A program made the position numbers and the translations under genes. Positions 6,148-9,429 of a stretch of DNA of 9,429 bases are shown here, piece by piece; position 1 is the first letter of the stretch, and every line of letters begins with the position of its first letter. The notes under the pieces are model-generated. The model saw only the letters and a list, made by a program, of their open reading frames with translations. It ran no database searches and was not told where the DNA came from. Origin of the DNA: Halococcaceae archaeon (lineage in GTDB: Archaea > Halobacteriota > Halobacteria > Halobacteriales > Halalkalicoccaceae); contig SKXI01000441.1 of NCBI GenBank assembly GCA_007128515.1, positions 1-9,429 on the forward strand. The letters are read 5' to 3'.

Positions 6148-6198
6148 CTACCGAGACTCACGCTGCTCAACTTTGTTCAGGTCACTGAAATCCACCAT
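6148..6198 (-). repeat. att-like direct repeat 3: displaced chorismate mutase 3' tail (VDFSDLNKVEQRESR-stop)
   Basis: On the minus strand an ATG at 6198 opens MVDFSDLNKVEQRESR and then TAG. The last ten residues equal the chorismate mutase C-terminus. The codons are AAA, GTT, GAG, CGT, TCT and CGG, so every difference from chorismate mutase and from repeat 2 is synonymous. The core is CTGCTCAACTTTGTTCAGGT (6163-6182, plus strand). The MazF fragment ends nine bases before it, and a CTCGGT...ACCGAG inverted repeat (6131-6155) straddles its stop. Confidence 0.65.
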
Positions 6199-6245
6199 AT
6201 AGAGTAGTGAACCAGGCCACAGACCAGTCGCGTCGTACATGCAGG

Positions 6246-6653
6246 CTAATCTTCGAGGGCGGCGTTGAACAACGCGGTGTCAGCGTATGATCTCCACTGA
6301 GCGATCTTCATGTCCTCGAAATCGAAGACGTGTGCGTTCGGGAACTCCACTGACTTCCCCGTCTTGCTAGACGTACCACTCCACGTAAGAAGTACGACGA
6401 CGGTCTCACCGTCTGCAAGGTATTGCTCTGGGACGACCGAAACATCCTCCCACTCCGTTCCTAGCCGGGAAAAGACGTTCTCGACGATCTCATCGAATCC
6501 GTGGTGTGTCTCGCCGCCGACGAGCCCCCTAGGTTCGTGTAACTCCACATCGGGCCTCATGATGTCTCGTATAGCCTCAAAATCACCTTCGGCGAACGAA
6601 TCGTATAGTTCCTGTACTCTCTCGGTGTTGGTCTTCTCTGTCTCTTCCGACAT
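6246..6653 (-). CDS. SnoaL-like (NTF2-fold) protein
   Basis: From the minus-strand ATG at 6653 the protein has 135 residues, typical for SnoaL-like domains. It begins NTERVQELYDSFAEGDFEAIRDIMRPDVELHEPRGL, the characteristic helix pair and first strand. It continues with HHGFDEIVENVFSRLG, VVVLLTWSGTSSKTGKSVEF and HVFDFEDMKIAQWRSYADT, the curved sheet that lines the pocket of NTF2-fold proteins. Members include cyclases, isomerases and many proteins of unknown role, and no catalytic assignment is possible here. A longer start at 6725 is possible, but the added residues lack family similarity. The gene is alone in the repeat-bounded unit next to chorismate mutase. Confidence 0.8.
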   Translation of the reverse strand: MSEETEKTNTERVQELYDSFAEGDFEAIRDIMRPDVELHEPRGLVGGETHHGFDEIVENVFSRLGTEWEDVSVVPEQYLADGETVVVLLTWSGTSSKTGKSVEFPNAHVFDFEDMKIAQWRSYADTALFNAALED

Positions 6654-6693
6654 GTAGATTCTCAATGTACGATAGCCGCGAATATCGCCATTT

Positions 6694-6702
6694 CGATAAT
6701 TC
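6694..6702 (-). promoter_or_regulatory. Possible TATA box of the SnoaL-like gene
   Basis: On the minus strand GAATTATCG lies about 45 bases before the ATG at 6653. Transcription would start near 6670, giving a short leader of about 15-20 bases. This rests on base composition and position only. Confidence 0.3.
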
Positions 6703-6804
6703 AGTGATCCCGGACGGCCATGCAACCGTGTCCGCTGTCACCGACCGGAGAACGAAAGAGCAACTGCCGGAAGACGAATTAGCTCCCTAACCAGTAATAG
6801 ATGT

Positions 6805-6826
6805 CCTAAAACAGCCGAATTCGGCT
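6805..6826 (-). terminator. Palindrome plus T-run at the end of the shikimate kinase-chorismate mutase operon
   Basis: AGCCGAATTCGGCT (6813-6826) is a perfect 14-bp palindrome that includes two bases of the chorismate mutase stop codon. On the minus strand it forms a 5-bp AGCCG/CGGCT stem with an AATT loop followed by GTTTTAGG, resembling an intrinsic terminator. Its position at the inferred integration boundary also makes it a candidate recombination feature. Confidence 0.45.
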
Positions 6827-7130
6827 ACCTGCTCTCCCGCTGCTCCACTTTGTTCAGCTCGATCAGCAGCCGGAAGATCGCCTTCACCAGGTTCGACTCG
6901 ACGTCGAAGCGCTCGGCGTTCTCCCCGGCCCGATCCATCACGCGCTGTTCCTGGCCCTCGTCGGTCGTCGGCAGGCCCTCGCGCTCTTTGACCTCCGCGA
7001 TCGTGGAGGCGACGTAGGTGCGGCGGGCGATCAGCTCGACCAGGTCGTGATCGATCTCCTGGATCTCCTCGCGGAGTTCGTCCAAGTTCATCCCCGCCTC
7101 GCGCCCGTCGTCCGTGTGGTCGTCAGCCAT
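6825..7130 (-). CDS. aroQ: Chorismate mutase, AroQ type
   Basis: The protein has 101 residues from the ATG at 7130, or 88 from the ATG at 7091. It converts chorismate to prephenate for phenylalanine and tyrosine synthesis. The all-helical AroQ pattern is clear: LDELREEIQEIDHDLVELIARRTYVASTIAEVK, PTTDEGQEQRVMDRAGENA, and a last helix LVKAIFRLLIELNKVEQ. The active-site basic residues of the family (LREEI, IARR, EVK) are present. The 7091 start forms an ATGA overlap with the shikimate kinase stop and has a GAGGCGGGG sequence just upstream. The 7130 start adds an acidic, typically haloarchaeal leader. Either way it is translationally coupled to shikimate kinase. Its last ten codons plus stop are the sequence repeated, with synonymous changes, at 3796 and 6148 and more loosely at 2513. 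Confidence 0.9.
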   Translation of the reverse strand: MADDHTDDGREAGMNLDELREEIQEIDHDLVELIARRTYVASTIAEVKEREGLPTTDEGQEQRVMDRAGENAERFDVESNLVKAIFRLLIELNKVEQRESR

Positions 7131-7939
7131 GTGGTTCCGGTCCTCGCTTCCCACTGCGCTCTCACTCCCTCTAACGCCTTCCGGTCGCCGACCGCCACGA
7201 CGCTCGGGCCGGTCCCCGACAGCGAGACCCCCTCCGCCTCGGGCAGTGCCTCGATCGCCGGTTCGGTGGGAAAGCCGAGCGCGGCCGAGAACGCGAGGCC
7301 GTTGACCGTCATCGCCACCCCGTACCTGCCGTCGAGGGCGAGCTCTTCGACCAGCTTCGCCATCGGGGCGATCCGTTCGCAGGCCGAGACGTCCGCCTCG
7401 GCGGTGAACGCCCGCTCCTCGGGCGTCCAGACCAGAACGTCCCAGTCGACGGTCCCGTGTGCGAGCAGTTCGTCCCGTCCGTTGTCGGTGACGGTCACCC
7501 CACCGAGCATGCTCGCCGAGGCGTCGTCGAACGCACCCGTGACCGTCACGCCGGCCTCGCGGGCGGCCTGCACGCCGAGCAGACACGCTTCCGTCCGGTC
7601 GACCTCGACCCCGAGCGCGTCACACGTCGCGAGCACGCTCGCGTTGGCCGCGGCGCTCGAACTCTTCAACCCCGCTGCCATCGGGATCGAACTCTCGGTC
7701 CGCACGAGACCTCCGAGCGCCTCGTCGGCGTACCGGTCGACCGCGAGCGAGACACACCGTTCGATCAGCGCCGTGTCAGCCTCCGGCTCCTCCGTTATTT
7801 CCCCTTCGATTTCGGTACCGGGTTCGAGGCGGACGGTCGCGGTCGTCTCCGCGCCGTCGATGGCGAACGCAGAGCCGCGTCCGGTGGCGAGCGCGTTGAG
7901 TATCGTTCCGGCTGCCGGTGCCCGTGCGCGACCGTCCAT
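7088..7939 (-). CDS. Shikimate kinase, archaeal GHMP-kinase type
   Basis: The 283-residue protein phosphorylates shikimate to shikimate-3-phosphate with ATP, in the cytosolic shikimate pathway. It belongs to the GHMP kinase superfamily that replaces bacterial AroK in archaea. Visible motifs are the N-terminal GRARAPAAGTILNALATGRG, the phosphate-binding PMAAGLKSSSAAANA (residues 86-100), VTGAFDDASASMLGG (residues 134-147) and the C-terminal SLSGTGPSVVAVGD (residues 239-252). The length is close to the family's usual 280-290. The ATG at 7939 opens the motif at once. Its stop overlaps the chorismate mutase start region, so the two form an operon for aromatic amino acids. A divergent 85-bp gap separates it from the next plus-strand gene. 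Confidence 0.92.
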   Translation of the reverse strand: MDGRARAPAAGTILNALATGRGSAFAIDGAETTATVRLEPGTEIEGEITEEPEADTALIERCVSLAVDRYADEALGGLVRTESSIPMAAGLKSSSAAANASVLATCDALGVEVDRTEACLLGVQAAREAGVTVTGAFDDASASMLGGVTVTDNGRDELLAHGTVDWDVLVWTPEERAFTAEADVSACERIAPMAKLVEELALDGRYGVAMTVNGLAFSAALGFPTEPAIEALPEAEGVSLSGTGPSVVAVGDRKALEGVRAQWEARTGTTWLTTTRTTGARRG

Positions 7940-8024
7940 GTGAGGTGCAGAGAGAGTGGTGACTTACCCGTGGCGGTTTCGGGGTGATCCCGGTCGCTTT
8001 TGCTGCGGGGCGCGTAGTCCCGGT
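7940..8024. promoter_or_regulatory. Divergent promoter region between shikimate kinase and the DUF5796-like gene
   Basis: Only 85 bases separate the two start codons, so both promoters must lie here. CGCTTTTGC, about 25-30 bases before the ATG at 8025, is the likeliest basal element for the plus-strand gene. For shikimate kinase only GGTAAGT, about 30 bases upstream, is at all AT-rich. Both are weak. Confidence 0.35.
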
Positions 8025-8453
8025 ATGGAGTTCAGAAGCGACATCTCGCCCTCGACGCTCGGGGTCGAGTTCCGCGAGGAGGGGATCGCCGTCACCTATC
8101 TCGACGGACGGACCGTCGTCTACCGTCGCGGGCCCGAGGAGGTCGAAGAACGCGTCGAGACCCCGCCCGGAAAGGAGGTCCACGTCCTCGTCACCGACCC
8201 GACCGAGACCGAGGGCGTGATGATGTACGTCAACGACCACGACACCCACGACGAGATCATCGAGGCGACGGGCGTGGGCCGGGTACTCGTCGACCCGGGC
8301 GAGACGGAGGAGCTCTTTCCAGGGGTAGCGGTGACCGCCCGGGACGTCTCGGCGGTCGTCGAGGCCGACCCCGAGGTCGCCCGCGGTCGGGTCTTCGTCT
8401 TCGCCGAGGACGCGACCGGCGAGTTCGCTTACGAGATCACCGGAGACGAGTAG
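8025..8453 (+). CDS. Haloarchaeal conserved protein, DUF5796-like
   Basis: The protein has 142 residues and is strongly acidic. It begins SDISPSTLGVEFREEGIAVTYLDGRTVVYRRG and continues PPGKEVHVLVTDPTETEGVMMYVNDHDTHDEI, GVGRVLVDPGETEELFPGV and EADPEVARGRVFVFAEDATGEFAYEI. This pattern, rich in beta strands, is that of the small protein family annotated DUF5796 and found in haloarchaea; I recognise it by pattern only. No signal peptide or membrane segment is seen, so it should be cytosolic. Its function is unknown. The ATG at 8025 is used because the conserved SPSTLGVEF follows at once; residues upstream in the same frame are not family-like. Confidence 0.75.
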   Translation: MEFRSDISPSTLGVEFREEGIAVTYLDGRTVVYRRGPEEVEERVETPPGKEVHVLVTDPTETEGVMMYVNDHDTHDEIIEATGVGRVLVDPGETEELFPGVAVTARDVSAVVEADPEVARGRVFVFAEDATGEFAYEITGDE

Positions 8454-8465
8454 TCCCTCGAGGGA
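8454..8465. repeat. Palindrome TCCCTCGAGGGA after the DUF5796-like gene
   Basis: This perfect 12-bp palindrome begins at the first base after the TAG stop. It could act as a short stem at the transcript end, but no T-run follows. Confidence 0.25.
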
Positions 8466-8502
8466 GTGACACGGTCTGCTGTAACGATTTACCGGCCCAA
8501 GG

Positions 8503-8539
8503 GCGACCGTCCTCCGGTCGCGCCTGTACTGACGTACAG
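8503..8539. repeat. Two adjacent stem-loops in the gap before vapBC
   Basis: GCGACCG-TCCTC-CGGTCGC (8503-8521) is a perfect 7-bp stem with a 5-base loop. Two bases later CTGTAC-TGAC-GTACAG (8524-8539) is a perfect 6-bp stem with a 4-base loop. They may form a transcript-end structure for the upstream gene or regulator sites for the downstream toxin-antitoxin pair. Their distance of about 150 bases from the vapB start makes the former more likely. Confidence 0.35.
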
Positions 8540-8649
8540 CAGTCCGTACGAGGCCGCCTCGCATTCGGTATCGAAGTGGCCGGGACGGGGTGCTGAAAGG
8601 CCGTATCCGGAACGAGATACCCCGCAACGCCGAGTTAGTGCAATCACAC

Positions 8650-8663
8650 ACTAAGAGTTTAGT
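8650..8663 (+). promoter_or_regulatory. Promoter/operator of vapBC: inverted repeat ACTAA-GAGT-TTAGT
   Basis: A perfect 5-bp inverted repeat centred about 29 bases before the ATG at 8686 is the only AT-rich element there. It sits where a TATA box would for a leaderless transcript. VapB-type antitoxins repress their own operons through palindromes over the promoter, so this is the likely combined promoter and operator. Confidence 0.45.
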
Positions 8664-8685
8664 CCGTTGCGCTTGAAACACGGAT

Positions 8686-8952
8686 ATGAGTGGGACCGAA
8701 GCTGTTGGCGAGGGGAAGGTCTCGGGTAACCAAGCGTCGATACCGGCACATATCCGCCGTCGGCTAGAGATCGAAGACGGGGATCTACTCCGGTGGAAGG
8801 TCATCGACGGCGAACTCCGGGTCGAGATCGTCCGCCAACGGCTCGGTGTGTTCGACGATTTCGAGCCAGGAGAATCCGACGAACCGGTCGATGGCGTCGC
8901 TGAACACGACAGGTTCGGGATCGGGCAGGACGACGTCCGAGAGGACGACTGA
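8686..8952 (+). CDS. VapB-type antitoxin with AbrB (swapped-hairpin) domain
   Basis: The 88-residue protein starts with a short leader and then GKVSGNQASIPAHIRRRLEIEDGDLLRWKVIDGELRVEIV (residues 10-49). This is a SpoVT/AbrB swapped-hairpin DNA-binding domain, with the usual IPA-x-IRRRL-x-I-x-x-GD-x-L sequence. The remaining 39 residues (VFDDFEPGESDEPVDGVAEHDRFGIG onward) are acidic and probably disordered, the part that binds and blocks the toxin. The stop at 8950-8952 directly abuts the toxin ATG at 8953, so the genes are co-translated. The name vapB is used in the general type II toxin-antitoxin sense. Confidence 0.85.
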   Translation: MSGTEAVGEGKVSGNQASIPAHIRRRLEIEDGDLLRWKVIDGELRVEIVRQRLGVFDDFEPGESDEPVDGVAEHDRFGIGQDDVREDD

Positions 8953-9384
8953 ATGGCTCCGCTCGCGATGTGCGATACTACTGTCCTCTACGCGGCTGGG
9001 AACCGGAACGCTCACCGCCACACGAAGGCGTTCGAGATCGTCAGTGCTGTCGATCGTGGTGAGCTTCCACTCCTCCGAATTCCCGACGCTGTCCTCGTCG
9101 AAACGATAAACGGTCTCACACGCGATGTCGGTCACGAGATAGCGGTCGCTCTGCTCGAGCGACTTCAGACCGGCAGCCAGTTCGAGCTCGTGCGCGAACC
9201 TCGGTCCGTTTGGGAAACCGGGATCGACCTGTTCACCCGGATCGAGCGGTTCTCGCTCGCGGATGCACTCATCGTCGCTGGAGCGCGCCACAGCGGGATC
9301 GAGTATCTCTACAGTTTCGACGACGATTTCGACGGGTTCGACGGCCTCACACGGCTCAACGCGGCCACGAACCCGTTCGATTGA
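8953..9384 (+). CDS. VapC-type toxin, PIN-domain ribonuclease
   Basis: The 143-residue protein has all acidic residues of the PIN active site: D8 in MCDTTVLYAA, E50 in DAVLVETINGL, D104 in SLADALIVAGAR, and D123-D125 in LYSFDDDFD. Such toxins are Mg-dependent endoribonucleases that cleave specific RNAs, often tRNA or rRNA, when the antitoxin is degraded. The gene starts at the base after the antitoxin stop and appears full length. It lies outside the repeat-bounded island, has core-like composition, and is the only toxin-antitoxin pair in the window that looks functional. The 45 bases after its stop hold nothing recognisable. Confidence 0.88.
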   Translation: MAPLAMCDTTVLYAAGNRNAHRHTKAFEIVSAVDRGELPLLRIPDAVLVETINGLTRDVGHEIAVALLERLQTGSQFELVREPRSVWETGIDLFTRIERFSLADALIVAGARHSGIEYLYSFDDDFDGFDGLTRLNAATNPFD

Positions 9385-9429
9385 GGAGCATCCGTCGGGC
9401 CCTTTCGAAGCCAGTCGGGTCCGCGAGAG

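Larger units (their letters stand above)
2513..6824. mobile_element. Putative composite integrative island inserted at the 3' end of the chorismate mutase gene
   Basis: The region between the outermost tail repeat (stop at 2513) and the chorismate mutase stop (6825) carries accessory genes of lower apparent GC, including two broken toxin-antitoxin remnants. Two further tail repeats (stops at 3796 and 6148) lie inside it in the same orientation. This divides the island into units of about 1.28, 2.35 and 0.68 kb. Direct repeats of a gene's 3' end, with the intact gene at one border, are the established signature of site-specific integration that rebuilds the target gene, as seen for many tRNA genes and some protein genes. 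No integrase, excisionase or replication gene is visible, so these would be decayed or non-autonomous units. The island interpretation is inference; the repeats themselves are seen directly. Confidence 0.5.

Noticed and set aside
2513..6860. Tail repeats as terminal inverted repeats of an insertion sequence
   Set aside because: All copies are in the same orientation, they encode the aroQ C-terminus with synonymous differences, and no transposase or target duplication is seen. An unrecognised element end cannot be fully excluded.
7047..7943. Plus-strand open frame opposite shikimate kinase
   Set aside because: It is Ser/Ala/Pro-rich and antisense to a certain GHMP kinase gene, with no motif of its own.
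7776..8804. Long minus-strand open frame across the DUF5796-like gene and into shikimate kinase
   Set aside because: It overlaps two recognisable genes in other frames, has no family-like sequence, and is a high-GC shadow.
1..9429. CRISPR array, tRNA or rRNA gene
   Set aside because: No regularly spaced repeats, no cloverleaf-like sequence at the island borders, and no rRNA-like segment were found by reading both strands.

Overview
The window comes from a halophilic archaeon (class Halobacteria). The signs are very GC-rich core genes, strongly acidic proteins, the archaeal GHMP-type shikimate kinase followed by a stand-alone chorismate mutase, haloarchaeal-type small proteins, AT-rich TATA-like boxes and mostly leaderless-looking starts. 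I cannot name the genus from the sequence.

Layout. (i) 1-970: a tandem pair of PH-domain (bPH2/YdbS-YdbT-like) membrane-protein genes. The first is cut by the window edge and the second is broken by a -1 frameshift near 627. (ii) 1047-2315: an M20-family Zn amidase of the hydantoinase/carbamoylase type. (iii) about 2513-6824: an accessory island that looks richer in A/T. It holds an RHH antitoxin with an operator-like palindrome and a relE-type toxin killed by a stop codon; a ParB/Srx-like protein; a winged-helix regulator with two zinc ribbons; an SRPBCC protein; a DUF5367-like four-helix membrane protein; the C-terminal stub of a MazF-type toxin; and a SnoaL-like protein. (iv) 6825-7939, minus strand: chorismate mutase and shikimate kinase, translationally overlapping (aromatic amino-acid synthesis). 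(v) 8025-8453: a DUF5796-like haloarchaeal protein. (vi) 8686-9384: an intact VapBC toxin-antitoxin pair.

The main discovery candidate is a set of short direct repeats on the minus strand inside the island, at 2513-2548, 3796-3843 and 6148-6198. Each reproduces the last codons and stop of the chorismate mutase gene that closes the island (6825-6860). Two copies encode LNKVEQRESR-stop exactly as chorismate mutase does, yet differ from it and from each other only at synonymous positions, including AGT/TCT/AGC serine codons. The third encodes LNKVEQRHNR-stop. This is what is expected if the 3' end of the chorismate mutase gene is an attachment site: elements carrying a replacement gene tail inserted one after another and pushed earlier tails outward. 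The repeats divide the island into three cassette-like units of about 0.7, 2.4 and 1.3 kb, none with a visible integrase.

The three units contain one dead and one truncated toxin-antitoxin system, as expected of decayed mobile DNA. They also contain apparently intact accessory genes: a regulator, two small-ligand-fold proteins, a membrane protein and the ParB-like protein. No tRNA, rRNA, CRISPR array or complete insertion sequence was seen.
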